Below are positions 27,911 to 37,045 of a stretch of DNA of 64,000 nt, piece by piece (position 1 is the stretch's first letter; each line of letters begins with the position of its first letter). Origin of the DNA: Leeia speluncae. Lineage in GTDB: Bacteria; Pseudomonadota; Gammaproteobacteria; Burkholderiales; Leeiaceae. Where the stretch lies: the NCBI RefSeq assembly GCF_020564625.1, contig NZ_JAJBZT010000001.1:550825-614824 (forward strand). The letters run 5' to 3'. The notes beneath the pieces were generated by a model. That model was not told the DNA's origin. It saw nothing but the letters and a program-made list of their open reading frames with translations, and ran no database searches. The position numbers and the translations under genes were made by a program.

Positions 27911-28636
27911 ATGCGCCAAATTATCCTTGATACGGAAACAACCGGTCTGGAACCTAAGCAAGGGCACCGTATCCTTGAATTGGCTTGTGTAGAGCTGCTT
28001 GATCGTCGGTTGACGAAGCGACATTTACATTTATATATCAATCCAGAGCGCGAATCAGATGAAGGTGCGCTTCGTGTTCACGGCATTACAACCGATTTCT
28101 TGGCTGATAAGCCAAAGTTTGATGAAATTGCTGATGAGTTTATTTCCTTTGTCGAGGGGGCTGAATTAGTTATTCACAATGCACCGTTTGACGTGGGATT
28201 TTTAAATGCAGAATTAGCGAGAGCTGGTAAGCCACTCATTGAGGAAATTTGCCCATCTGTATTAGATACGCTAGTCATGGCGAAAGATCTTCGCCCAGGT
28301 AAACGGAACAATCTAGATGCACTTTGCCGTGACTTCGGAGTAGATAATTCTGGACGTACCTTTCACGGCGCGTTGCTCGATTCTGAACTATTAGCAGAAG
28401 TTTATTTGCAGATGACCAGAGGCCAAGATAGCTTGGTCATGGATTTAGAATCTGATAGTGGCTCAAACCAATTAGCGACAGAACATAAAGAATTGTCGGC
28501 TAGACCGAGTGTTCGTCAGTTGTCTGAAGAAGAGGATAGCCTTCATCAACAATATTTGGCAGATCTGGAAAAGGCGAATAAATCACCTAGCCTATGGGTC
28601 TCTTTGTTGAATCCTCCAGAAGCAGAGGCGGTTTGA
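27911..28636 (+). CDS. dnaQ: DNA polymerase III epsilon subunit
   Basis: Proofreading 3'-5' exonuclease of the replicative polymerase. The 241-residue protein has the DEDDh motifs: ILDTETTGLEP, VIHNAPFDVGFLNAEL, and HGALLDSELLAEVYL (His and Asp). The C-terminal part (RQLSEEEDSLHQQYLADLEK) is the segment that contacts the polymerase alpha subunit. AGGAAG precedes the ATG. The stop codon overlaps the ispD start (TGATG). Confidence 0.96.
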   Translation: MRQIILDTETTGLEPKQGHRILELACVELLDRRLTKRHLHLYINPERESDEGALRVHGITTDFLADKPKFDEIADEFISFVEGAELVIHNAPFDVGFLNAELARAGKPLIEEICPSVLDTLVMAKDLRPGKRNNLDALCRDFGVDNSGRTFHGALLDSELLAEVYLQMTRGQDSLVMDLESDSGSNQLATEHKELSARPSVRQLSEEEDSLHQQYLADLEKANKSPSLWVSLLNPPEAEAV

Positions 28637-29352
28637 TGTCTGTGAGTGATGTTTATATTGCATTGGTGCCGGCGGCTGGAGTAGGGGCACGGATGCTATC
28701 TGATCGTCCAAAGCAATATCTCGAAGTCGATGGAAAGCCGATTCTTTGGCATACGATTGCGGCGTTGCATCAGGATGCTCGTATTTCGCAAGTTTGCGTT
28801 GTGATTGCGCCGGATGATCCTTGGTTTGATCAGTTTACCTGGACAGACTTGCCGTTGCTGCGAGTGGAAAAAGTAGGGGGGGCTTCACGTGCGGAAAGCG
28901 TACGTAATGGCTTAGCGGCTTTAGATGTAGACATTACAAAGAAAAACCCTTGGATTTTGGTGCATGATGCGGCTAGACCTTGTTTAGGTGGAAAAGAGCT
29001 AACTGCGCTGATGAATGAAGTATCGGGGGATAGTGTCGGAGGGATATTAGCGGTACCCGTGCCTGACACGGTAAAACGTGCAAATGCTGATTTTCATATT
29101 GTAGAAACGGTACCAAGAGAGGTACTTTGGTTAGCTCAAACGCCGCAGATGTTCCGTTGGGGATTGCTATCTAAAGCGCATGAAGGAAGCTTAAAACTAG
29201 TAACTGATGAGGCTTCTGCCATTGAGGCATTGGGGCTTTCGCCTAGGCTCGTAAGTGGTAGCAGAAACAACCTGAAAGTGACTTTCCCTGAGGATATGAT
29301 GGTCGTTTCTGCTTTATTGGGTGGATTAAAGCAATCTAATCCCTCTTCTTAA
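28636..29352 (+). CDS. ispD: 2-C-methyl-D-erythritol 4-phosphate cytidylyltransferase
   Basis: Third enzyme of the MEP isoprenoid pathway: transfers CMP from CTP to methylerythritol phosphate. The 238-residue nucleotidyltransferase shows LVPAAGVGARMLSDRPKQYL, GGASRAESVRNGL, LVHDAARPC and LVTDEASAIEALG. The ATG at 28636 overlaps the dnaQ stop, implying coupled translation. ispF, the usual neighbour, is not next to it. Its stop codon overlaps that of the convergent gloB by three bases (TTAA, 29349-29352). Confidence 0.96.
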   Translation: MSVSDVYIALVPAAGVGARMLSDRPKQYLEVDGKPILWHTIAALHQDARISQVCVVIAPDDPWFDQFTWTDLPLLRVEKVGGASRAESVRNGLAALDVDITKKNPWILVHDAARPCLGGKELTALMNEVSGDSVGGILAVPVPDTVKRANADFHIVETVPREVLWLAQTPQMFRWGLLSKAHEGSLKLVTDEASAIEALGLSPRLVSGSRNNLKVTFPEDMMVVSALLGGLKQSNPSS

Positions 29353-30128
29353 AATACATTTTTCCATTCCCTCAATAAGGTAAAAGTCGTTAGCCTATCT
29401 TTTGCTAATGGCGCTTCTTGAGGGAAGTTTTGCTTTACCCAACCTTGTACCTGTGAAATTAACTCTTCATCTGTTGGGTTAAGAAATGGATTGGTTTCTT
29501 TTTCGACCAAAAGGGTGGATGGTAGGGTGGGTTGGTCTGTCGCCCTTAGTGCTTGATCAGCTAGTATACGCTTTTGCACAAACGTATTAGATGGCATAAC
29601 GGCTTGAGCAAACTTTAAGTTGCTTAACGTGTATTCGTGCGCACAGCAAACAAGTGTGGTGTTTGGTAATGCACTTAGTTTATCTAGGCTGGTTTGCATC
29701 TCTAGTGGACTACCTTCAAACAAGCGACCACATCCCGCTCCAAACAGCGTATCTCCGCAAAATAACCAAGGTTCACCATAAAAGGCGATATGATCGATCG
29801 TGTGACCGGGGACCGACATTACTTCAAAACTTTTACCTAATACGATAATCTCTGATTGAAACGAACAGGTTCTGAGGTGGTCAAAACGAGCAGTGGGTGG
29901 CGCGTAGACATCACATTGTGGATATTTCGCTGTTAGTTCTGCTATACCGCCAATATGATCTCCGTGATGATGGGTGCAGAAGATGGCTTGTAAATTCAAC
30001 TGATTTGCGGTTAAGTATTTAGCGACTGGTTTTGCATCACCGGGATCAACGACAATGGCGTCTGTGCCATTTTGTAAGACCCAGATATAATTATCATCAA
30101 ATGCACGAAGAGAAACGAGTGTAAGCAT
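29349..30128 (-). CDS. gloB: Hydroxyacylglutathione hydrolase (glyoxalase II)
   Basis: Hydrolyses S-lactoylglutathione to lactate and glutathione in methylglyoxal detoxification. The 259-residue metallo-beta-lactamase-fold enzyme has the dimetal motif THHHGDHIGG, PGHTIDHIAF, GDTLFGAGCGR and CAHEYTLSNLKFA. The start at 30128 gives MLTLVSLRAFDDNYIWVL, matching the family; a longer in-frame reading to 30251 would run into the divergent gene. It overlaps the start codon of the methyltransferase (shared CATG) and the stop of ispD. Confidence 0.95.
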   Translation of the reverse strand: MLTLVSLRAFDDNYIWVLQNGTDAIVVDPGDAKPVAKYLTANQLNLQAIFCTHHHGDHIGGIAELTAKYPQCDVYAPPTARFDHLRTCSFQSEIIVLGKSFEVMSVPGHTIDHIAFYGEPWLFCGDTLFGAGCGRLFEGSPLEMQTSLDKLSALPNTTLVCCAHEYTLSNLKFAQAVMPSNTFVQKRILADQALRATDQPTLPSTLLVEKETNPFLNPTDEELISQVQGWVKQNFPQEAPLAKDRLTTFTLLREWKNVF

Positions 30129-30930
30129 GGCAAAGTGGTCTAATAGTGATTGGTCAAGAAATCGCTCATTTGATGCTGATAAATGGGCGGAGTGGTTGGT
30201 TAGTCCATTAGGGCAGTACATTTTGCAAATGGAAAGCCGCTGGTTTTTCAAAACACTGGAAAACCAATTTGGCTTTACTGCTATTCAATTTGGTTCGTCA
30301 GAAGTCAATCTACTCGCAAGTTGTAAAATTCGTCAACGGATTTTGGCTGGACAAGGCCCTACCGTTCATATTGTCGCCGACCCGTTAAACATGCCATTTG
30401 CCACCAATAGTGTGGATGTGCTCGTGTTACCTCATCTCTTAGATTTTACGACAGATCCTCACCAAGTATTACGTGAAGCCCAGCGAGTGCTAATCCCTGA
30501 AGGAAGAATACTAATTTCTGGTTTTAACCCTGCTAGTTTGTGGGGTGGCCGTCGTTTTATTGGACGAGATGCCATGCCTTGGTCGGGAAATTTTATTAGT
30601 TTACCTAGGGTGAAAGACTGGTTGTTGCTATTAAATTTCAAGATACGAAGCAGTGAAACGGGGGGGTATATTCCTCCTTGCGCACAACCGAAATGGCAAA
30701 CTCGGTTTCATTTTATGGAAGCTGCAGGCGGAAAATGGTGGTCTGGTTTAGGTGCGGTTTATTTTATTGAAGCAACGAAAAAAGTGTACAGCATGCGTTT
30801 AACCGGCGTTGTGCAGCGTCAACTTGCTAAGCATAAGCGGCCATCTAGATTGAAGCTAGTCGCAGGGAGAGATGATTTCCGTTTAGACCAAGAAACCATA
30901 CCTCCCGTACAAGAGCCCTTAGAAAGCTAA
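30127..30930 (+). CDS. Class I SAM-dependent methyltransferase
   Basis: 267-residue predicted methyltransferase of the type commonly divergent from gloB in proteobacteria. The Rossmann core is partly degenerate at motif I but later motifs are clear: HIVADPLNMPFATNSVDVLV, LDFTTDPHQVLREAQRVLIP, EGRILISGFNPASLWG. The N-terminal WLVSPLGQYILQMESRWF segment is characteristic of this group. The substrate is unknown. The start codon shares two bases with the gloB start on the other strand, so there is no spacer for separate promoters outside the coding sequences. Confidence 0.82.
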   Translation: MAKWSNSDWSRNRSFDADKWAEWLVSPLGQYILQMESRWFFKTLENQFGFTAIQFGSSEVNLLASCKIRQRILAGQGPTVHIVADPLNMPFATNSVDVLVLPHLLDFTTDPHQVLREAQRVLIPEGRILISGFNPASLWGGRRFIGRDAMPWSGNFISLPRVKDWLLLLNFKIRSSETGGYIPPCAQPKWQTRFHFMEAAGGKWWSGLGAVYFIEATKKVYSMRLTGVVQRQLAKHKRPSRLKLVAGRDDFRLDQETIPPVQEPLES

Positions 30931-30942
30931 ACTGTACATACT

Positions 30943-32154
30943 TTATTCTTTTAATTCCTGCCTATCTCTTAGCGCAGGGAAGAGTTTCATCCAACTTGCG
31001 ACCACAATCAGCGTACCGATACCGCCAATAACCACTGCGGCAACTGGGCCAAACCAATGCGCAGTAAGCCCAGACTCGAACTCGCCTAGTTCATTTGATG
31101 TGCCAATAAAGATAGCATTCACCGCACTTACCCGTCCGCGCATTTCATCTGGGGTTTCTAGTTGAACTAAAGTAGTACGAACCACAACGCTGACCATGTC
31201 TGATGCGCCTAGTAGTACAAGGGCTACATAGGAAAGCGGAAACCAACTAGAAATGCCAAATAAGATGGTGCTAATACCAAACATCGCAACTGCACCAAAC
31301 ATCTTTAGGCCTACATGGTGTTTCAGTGGGTGTTTGGCTAGATAAAGAGACATTACTAGAGCGCCGACAGCAGGTGCGGAGCGTAATAACCCTAATCCCC
31401 ACGGGCCAGTATGCAGAATATCTTTCGCAAAAATAGGGAGTAGCGCTGTGGCGCCGCCCAAAAGAACAGAGAATAAATCTAAAGAAATTGCTCCTAAAAT
31501 CACCGGTCTTTTCTTAATAAAGGCGATGCCGCCTAGTAGCACTTCCATGGTGACTTTGCGACTTTGAGCAACTGCTTGTGTCAGCCCTTTAATTTGCATA
31601 ATGGATAATGAGGCGACTAAATAACAGGTCGCACTAATACCGTATACCCAATCTGCACCCACTGCGTATAAAAAACCACCAAGCGCTGGGCCGCCAATGA
31701 CGGCTACTTCGCGACCAGCACTACCAAGTGCCATGGCTTGCGCATAATGATCTGGTTTGACTAGGTTCGGTAAGATGGATTGGGTCGCAGGAAATTCAAA
31801 TGCTCTGGCTGTACCTAAAAGGCAAGCCATGGCGTAAAGCCAGCCTTCTGTTAATGTCCCGTTGTATGATCCGTAAGCAATAAACCCCACCCCAATGGCT
31901 TCGATGAATTGACAGGTGTAAGTGATGCGTTGGCGATTAAAGCGATCTGCACACACACCGGCTGGTAATGTGAATGTTAATTGCGGCAGAAACTGAGCCA
32001 ACCCCATTAAACCTAGGCTCATTGCGCTGTGGGTGAGGTCATAGATCTGCCATCCCATGGCAACCACCACCATTTGTCTGGCGACCGTCGATAAAATTTG
32101 GGCAGACCAGAAGTTTAAGAAACCTGGGTATAGCTTAAATAGTTTGGTTAGCAT
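30943..32154 (-). CDS. MFS exporter (DHA3 / EntS-like)
   Basis: 403-residue, twelve-helix major facilitator protein of the group that includes enterobactin exporter EntS and related drug exporters. Landmarks are MGWQIYDLTHSAMSLGLMGL, the motif A loop AGVCADRFNRQRI and the second-half DEMRGRVSAVNAIFIG. The ATG at 32154 is chosen over TTG 32175 because AGGAAG lies 9 bases upstream. No siderophore genes are adjacent, so the substrate is open. It converges with the methyltransferase, 12 bases away. Confidence 0.85.
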   Translation of the reverse strand: MLTKLFKLYPGFLNFWSAQILSTVARQMVVVAMGWQIYDLTHSAMSLGLMGLAQFLPQLTFTLPAGVCADRFNRQRITYTCQFIEAIGVGFIAYGSYNGTLTEGWLYAMACLLGTARAFEFPATQSILPNLVKPDHYAQAMALGSAGREVAVIGGPALGGFLYAVGADWVYGISATCYLVASLSIMQIKGLTQAVAQSRKVTMEVLLGGIAFIKKRPVILGAISLDLFSVLLGGATALLPIFAKDILHTGPWGLGLLRSAPAVGALVMSLYLAKHPLKHHVGLKMFGAVAMFGISTILFGISSWFPLSYVALVLLGASDMVSVVVRTTLVQLETPDEMRGRVSAVNAIFIGTSNELGEFESGLTAHWFGPVAAVVIGGIGTLIVVASWMKLFPALRDRQELKE

Positions 32155-32196
32155 GAGAACTTGCTTCCTGCGCAAACCACCATGTGAAAAGGGCGG

Positions 32197-33159
32197 TTAG
32201 CGCGGTTGGTTTATTGTGTTTTTCGCTAGGCATAGGTCTTCCCATGCTTTTGCTTTGTCTGGCAGATTTCGTAATAGGTAGGCAGGGTGGTAAGTCACGA
32301 TGACTGGAATGCCATGAGATTCGTGAACTTTACCTCTAAGACTACTTAAGGTTGTTTCTTGAGCTAACAAGGTGTTTGCTGCAAATTTTCCTAATGCCAC
32401 TATTTGTTTAGGTGCAATGAGATCAATTTGGCGTTTTAAAAATGGACGACAAGCATTTACTTCTTCTGGCAGCGGGTCTCTATTGTTTGGTGGACGGCAT
32501 TTCAAGACATTTGCAATATATACTTGCTCGCCACGTCTTAAGCCTGTGGCAAGCAGCATATTGTCTAGTAATTTACCTGCAGTACCAACAAACGGTTCGC
32601 CTTGTTTGTCTTCCTCTGCCCCTGGTGCTTCGCCAATAAATAACCAGTCTGCCGTTTCATCTCCGACGCCAGGAACCGTTTGCGTTCTAGACTCGCATAA
32701 GGAACAGGCGCGGCAAGCCCTAATATCCTGATACAGTTTGTCCCAATTGTCTGTTTCAGGTTTGTTACTGACGGTTAAGTTTTGTAAATCTTCCGCCGGT
32801 TGTAGGGTTGGTGTTTCTGAGATTGGCGTAACAGGAGCCTTAGGCGTATTAGGTGCTGGGGTGTTACTAGGTTTACTGCCCCCTCTTGCCGCCGCTAAGG
32901 CGGCAGCAAGCCCAGCTTTTGCAGTAGCGGATGGCGCTGCTTTCGTATTGGATGTAAACGCTGGTGGTGTGTACGAGTGCTCATGGTCTGGAGGATGTGT
33001 GTTTGTACGCTCTTCAGATGAGGTGTGCACAACCGCTGTTACGTTGCTTGAAAGTGGAATGCTTTGATCAATATCTGTCGCTGGGGCTGGCGTCTCTTTG
33101 GGAATCCAAAGTGGCCAAAGCCCCATCGCTTTTAGAAACTGTTCATCAAACACTTGCAT
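32197..33159 (-). CDS. Family 4 (Fe-S) uracil-DNA glycosylase
   Basis: 320-residue uracil-DNA glycosylase of the iron-sulfur type. The catalytic C-terminal domain (about 135-320) has [20 protein letters not shown] and [10 protein letters not shown]; the cluster ligands are CRACSLC and the two Cys of [22 protein letters not shown] long Ala/Pro/Thr-rich N-terminal region (about 20-130) is probably disordered, as often seen in betaproteobacterial members that were called DNA polymerase-related. Its start overlaps the rimI stop by one base, making a tsaB-rimI-udg operon. Confidence 0.92.
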   Translation of the reverse strand: MQVFDEQFLKAMGLWPLWIPKETPAPATDIDQSIPLSSNVTAVVHTSSEERTNTHPPDHEHSYTPPAFTSNTKAAPSATAKAGLAAALAAARGGSKPSNTPAPNTPKAPVTPISETPTLQPAEDLQNLTVSNKPETDNWDKLYQDIRACRACSLCESRTQTVPGVGDETADWLFIGEAPGAEEDKQGEPFVGTAGKLLDNMLLATGLRRGEQVYIANVLKCRPPNNRDPLPEEVNACRPFLKRQIDLIAPKQIVALGKFAANTLLAQETTLSSLRGKVHESHGIPVIVTYHPAYLLRNLPDKAKAWEDLCLAKNTINQPR

Positions 33160-33620
33160 TAATCATGGCTTTCTATGGCTAACGACATACAGATAGCTGC
33201 TTCTCTTCCATTGTGAGAGGGGTAGTAATTTTTTCTAATACCATCTGTTTGAAAGCCCATTCGCTCGTAGAGTTTTTTCGCGCGAATATTACTTTCTCTA
33301 AGTTCTAAAAAAACTTTCGAGCAGCGTTTGTTTTCAATGGCTTTCAAGATGGCGGTAAACCACTGTTTTCCATAGCCTTGCGATTGATACTCTGCTGCAA
33401 CGGCAAAGTTTAACAAGCTAGCTTCATCTAAAACAATTTGAAAAACCGCTAAAGCAATTAATTGCTCGTGCTCAACCCAGCCGAGAACCAGATCATGGTG
33501 TTCAAATGAACCTTCGTACTGGGTTCTTAGCCACGGCCAATCACCAGCTGCTGCATCTAATTCGATTAGCGCGTCTAACCATTTTGGTGTGAGTGGCAAA
33601 GCAACTGCTGGTGCTGTCAT
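33159..33620 (-). CDS. rimI: Ribosomal protein S18-alanine N-acetyltransferase
   Basis: GNAT acetyltransferase of 153 residues that acetylates the N-terminal Ala of ribosomal protein S18. The acetyl-CoA loop EYQSQGYGKQW and FLELRESNIRAKKLYERMGF are typical. The start overlaps the tsaB stop by four bases (ATGA). The tsaB-rimI pairing strongly supports RimI over other GNAT proteins. Confidence 0.92.
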   Translation of the reverse strand: MTAPAVALPLTPKWLDALIELDAAAGDWPWLRTQYEGSFEHHDLVLGWVEHEQLIALAVFQIVLDEASLLNFAVAAEYQSQGYGKQWFTAILKAIENKRCSKVFLELRESNIRAKKLYERMGFQTDGIRKNYYPSHNGREAAICMSLAIESHD

Positions 33621-34297
33621 TTTGCTTCACGTTCTTTGGTAGTAAGTGCGACTTTGTCACGCAAGTAAACCAAACCAGATTCTTTTGCATCTGTTACAAG
33701 CCCTGCTTCAAGGTCTTTTGCAGCGATTTTGGCAAATGCGCGTGCATGCGGTAACTGATGTGTTTGAATCAGTGTCGATGTTGACAGTAGCTGCGGCTGA
33801 AATTTGTCTTGGTAGGCAAAAAAGCCATTTCCAACTAAGTGCACCCCGGCTTTCGGTGGGGAAATCTCTTCTGGATTGGCTAGTCTATCGGCTTCTAGAT
33901 TTGAGAGCGTAGCATTTTCTAGCTGGTACAAGCCGGTATAGACTTGTCCCATTCTGGCATCTAGGCAGACTAGAATTTCGCCATCGGTTTCAACTGCTGC
34001 GGCCATTGCTTTCAAAGTTGAAATACCAAGTAAGGGGATATTGAGCGCAAAACCTAAGCCTTGAGCAATCCCACATCCAACGCGTAACCCTGTAAAAGCA
34101 CCAGGACCAACTGGATATGCCACGCCATCTAACTCGGCTGGATCGACCGCAGCACTTGCCATTAATTCTTGAATCATTGGCAAGATAAGCGATGAGTGTT
34201 GTTCACCAGGTGGTTCGGTTCTTTCTACAATGTTTCCATCTAGCCATAAGGCTAGTGATAGTTGCTCGGTAGAAGTATCAATGGCTAGTATTTTCAT
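33617..34297 (-). CDS. tsaB: tRNA threonylcarbamoyladenosine protein TsaB
   Basis: ASKHA-fold partner of TsaD in making t6A37 of ANN-decoding tRNAs. The 226-residue product starts MKILAIDTSTEQLSLALW and includes GPGAFTGLRVGCGIAQGL, the dimerisation and nucleotide region. ATG 34297 matches the family N-terminus; ATG 34306, three codons earlier, is possible, and neither has a clear Shine-Dalgarno. First gene of the operon with rimI and the Fe-S glycosylase. Confidence 0.95.
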   Translation of the reverse strand: MKILAIDTSTEQLSLALWLDGNIVERTEPPGEQHSSLILPMIQELMASAAVDPAELDGVAYPVGPGAFTGLRVGCGIAQGLGFALNIPLLGISTLKAMAAAVETDGEILVCLDARMGQVYTGLYQLENATLSNLEADRLANPEEISPPKAGVHLVGNGFFAYQDKFQPQLLSTSTLIQTHQLPHARAFAKIAAKDLEAGLVTDAKESGLVYLRDKVALTTKEREAK

Positions 34298-34359
34298 AGG
34301 CAACATTATACTTGAAGCTGTCTGAATCTTCTCTATGCGTTAGGTAGAAATTTAGGTGG

Positions 34360-35517
34360 CTAAGAGAGAATAAAAGGGATGTTCTCGAACGGTTTTCCTA
34401 GCACCTTGGTTGGTGAGGTTTGCCACCATTGCGATAACACCGTGGCGTAAATTTGTCTAAAATCGATATTAGCGACGAGATTTCCGTTGTCGAGTTGGGC
34501 TAACGAAGGTGTATTGCCATAGAAACCACCTTTTACTCGGCCACCTAAAGCAAAATGTACGTTTGCTGTGCCATGATCGGTACCGCCGCTTTGGTTTTCT
34601 TTGACCCTGCGGCCAAATTCCGCGTAGGTAAGGATGAGCGTGTCATCCCATCTATTCTGTTGTTTCATCTCTTCGCTAAATGCTGTAATCCCTTCGGCAA
34701 ACTCTTGTAAGAGTCGCTTTTGTCGGCTGAGTTGATTGGTGTGTGTATCAAAACCGCTAAGAGAGACCCTTGCAATATTGATTTCACTGCCACCTGCTAA
34801 ATAGCTTGCAAGTAATTTCAAATCATTACCAAAGGTTGAGTTCGGGAAGTTGGTGGCGACGTCTTGTTTACGCAAACCATATTTTGCTTGGTTTAACTCG
34901 GCACTGACGGCATTAAGATGTGCTAAGGCATCATTTTTCGAAGATGACGCCGGTTGTATCATTGTTGGTTGTTCATCTAAGGTTTCTAACTTAAGGTTTT
35001 TGGAAATCACCAAGGCGTTAGATTTTCCGGCAAATGGTCCTAAGGTGTCCGTGCCAAAAATTAAGCCATCTGCAATTTGGTTAAATTGTTTCCCGTTGGT
35101 TTGAACAAATCGACTTAACCATCCTTCTTGCAAATATTGATTACTATTGGATGCCGTGTCCCAAATATCGATAGACCTAAAATGAGAGAAATTTGGCGCT
35201 GGATACCCCACTCCTTGTAATAGGGCGAGTTGTTTGGTGTCCCACTGCGGTAGAAGAGCAGAAAGGGAATGGTGTAACGCTAGACTATCTGATACGGGTA
35301 ACAGCGTATCTGCGGATAAGCTGATTGTTGGTCTGGCTGAAAAATACAGGGGATCTTTGTAGGGGACGAGGGTGTTTAAACCATCATTCCCGCCTTTGAG
35401 TTCAATCAGCAAGAATAAAGACTTTTTCGGGGCGGCTTTCGCAAACGCAGGCAGCCCCATCGAACCCGCTGAAATTGCTAATGCACTACTTAGTTGAAGA
35501 AAATGTCTTCTGTCCAT
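34360..35517 (-). CDS. DUF1501 exported protein (Tat)
   Basis: 385-residue protein of the DUF1501 family (sulfatase/alkaline-phosphatase-like fold). The N-terminus has a twin-arginine signal, DRRHFLQL, followed by a hydrophobic stretch and AFAKAAP. Landmarks are LFLLIELKGGNDGLNTLVPY near the start, GFDTHTNQLSRQKRLLQEFA and YAEFGRRVKENQSGGTDHGT. The function is not established in bacteria. It is 10 bases downstream of a DUF1800 gene; the two families occur together in many genomes and probably act together in the envelope. Confidence 0.88.
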   Translation of the reverse strand: MDRRHFLQLSSALAISAGSMGLPAFAKAAPKKSLFLLIELKGGNDGLNTLVPYKDPLYFSARPTISLSADTLLPVSDSLALHHSLSALLPQWDTKQLALLQGVGYPAPNFSHFRSIDIWDTASNSNQYLQEGWLSRFVQTNGKQFNQIADGLIFGTDTLGPFAGKSNALVISKNLKLETLDEQPTMIQPASSSKNDALAHLNAVSAELNQAKYGLRKQDVATNFPNSTFGNDLKLLASYLAGGSEINIARVSLSGFDTHTNQLSRQKRLLQEFAEGITAFSEEMKQQNRWDDTLILTYAEFGRRVKENQSGGTDHGTANVHFALGGRVKGGFYGNTPSLAQLDNGNLVANIDFRQIYATVLSQWWQTSPTKVLGKPFENIPFILS

Positions 35518-35527
35518 TTTCTACTCC

Positions 35528-36910
35528 TTATTTCAGTTGAAAAGCGGGTTGACTAAATAGATCTGCAAAGTTGGTTATCACCGGCTGATTGCTGCTTTCT
35601 GCGAGAGATAAATACGCTGTCGTTAGGGGCAAATCTTTAGGTAAAAGATTGAGACAACTTTTCACCGATACTTTGCTGTGAGTTTTATCTTTTTTACCTG
35701 CGGCATAGGTTTGCAGCCATTGGTTACGCAAGGTGAGGGTATTACTATTTATCCAAGTGTTACCGCCGGGCCAACCTTTGACATTTGGCGGCTCCATTAA
35801 TTTTTCGCCCCAACTGGCCGTTGTATTCACTAACTGCTCATAGTTCACTGATTCTGGTGGGCAAAGCCGAATGGTGCTTACCGCTAAATCAATAGGGGAT
35901 TTAATCTGCGTGCCTCGATTATCTTTTGCCCAGAACGCAGGGGATAACAAAATGGAACGAACCAAGGGTTTAATTTCGTAATTGCTTGCAAATGATTTGG
36001 CTAACTGGTTTCTGGTTTTATCATCTAGTTTCGTTGAAATGAAGTGTTGCCACAGACGAGAGGTAATCCAACTAGCGGTTTCTGGTTTAGATAAAATGAG
36101 ATCAATTGCCTCATCTCCACTCCAATTTCCTTGTTGCCCAAAAATCGTTTTCTCATCACGATTCATTTGTTTGGGGTTTTCAACAAACTCACCGGTTTCA
36201 CGGTCAATCGTCCAGCCAGTAAAGGCTTTTGCTAGGTTTTGGATATCGGATTCCGTGTAATGACCTTCTCCCATGGTGTATAGCTCTAATAGCTCACGGG
36301 CAAAGTTCTCATTTGGCTTATTCTTTTTGCTGCGCGCGCCATCTAAATATTCCAGCATGGCAGGGTCTTTGGCGATGGCATGTAGTAGCGCTGCAAAATT
36401 GCCTAACGATGCTTTTCGAAGCAACTCATTTTGTGCATACATTAAACGAGGTTCTTTTACCTTATCAACGCCAGAAGTAAAGTGGCCATGCCAAAATAGG
36501 GTCATGTTTTCTGTGAGAGGGTTTGGCGTCTCGATCATTCTCTCCATCCACCAAGCCTGTAATGATCGGGCATTTCCTCTAACTTTGGCAGCTAGTGCAC
36601 GTTTGTCTTGTTCGGAGAGATCTTTGATGTCACTTTTTGAAACAAATGCCAGTACATCGGAGGAGGGCGGCGGAAAATTATCTGCTTGATTCGCATTAAG
36701 AAGCGTATCAACTGCCGTTTCTTTCTCTAATTTTGCGATTGATTGGATTTCAGCATAGGTGGGGCTGCCAAATCCTGTTCTAGATAACAGGTGCTTGGCG
36801 TCTTCAAATCCAAGTGGTGCGGCAAATACACAAATTGACTTAAAGGTCAGGAAAAAACCAATCAATAACTGTGTTTTTTGCTTAGTTCTGAATCTTTGAT
36901 GTGATAGCAT
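35528..36910 (-). CDS. DUF1800 exported protein
   Basis: 460-residue DUF1800 family protein with a Sec-type hydrophobic signal near residues 15-32 (LLIGFFLTFKSICVFA). Diagnostic segments are AKHLLSRTGFGSPTYAEIQS, MTLFWHGHFTSG, NENFARELLELYTMGEGHYT, AFTGWTIDRETGEF and NVKGWPGGNTWINSNTL. ATG 36910, with GAGGG about six bases upstream, is preferred to TTG 36922. Partner of the DUF1501 gene; biochemical role unknown. Confidence 0.88.
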   Translation of the reverse strand: MLSHQRFRTKQKTQLLIGFFLTFKSICVFAAPLGFEDAKHLLSRTGFGSPTYAEIQSIAKLEKETAVDTLLNANQADNFPPPSSDVLAFVSKSDIKDLSEQDKRALAAKVRGNARSLQAWWMERMIETPNPLTENMTLFWHGHFTSGVDKVKEPRLMYAQNELLRKASLGNFAALLHAIAKDPAMLEYLDGARSKKNKPNENFARELLELYTMGEGHYTESDIQNLAKAFTGWTIDRETGEFVENPKQMNRDEKTIFGQQGNWSGDEAIDLILSKPETASWITSRLWQHFISTKLDDKTRNQLAKSFASNYEIKPLVRSILLSPAFWAKDNRGTQIKSPIDLAVSTIRLCPPESVNYEQLVNTTASWGEKLMEPPNVKGWPGGNTWINSNTLTLRNQWLQTYAAGKKDKTHSKVSVKSCLNLLPKDLPLTTAYLSLAESSNQPVITNFADLFSQPAFQLK

Positions 36911-37045
36911 TTTCACCCTCAAATCAGATTAGAATGATTAAGTTAGCTTAACATGATAAACGCATGAAACTGCGGATAAATGACAACCTTTCCTGTTGCA
37001 AACTTCTTTCATTTGTAAATTCTTGTATCCAGCGTTCGGAAAATA

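Noticed and set aside
30129..30251. N-terminal extension of gloB
   Set aside because: It would overlap the divergent methyltransferase by over 120 bases; the family N-terminus begins at 30128.
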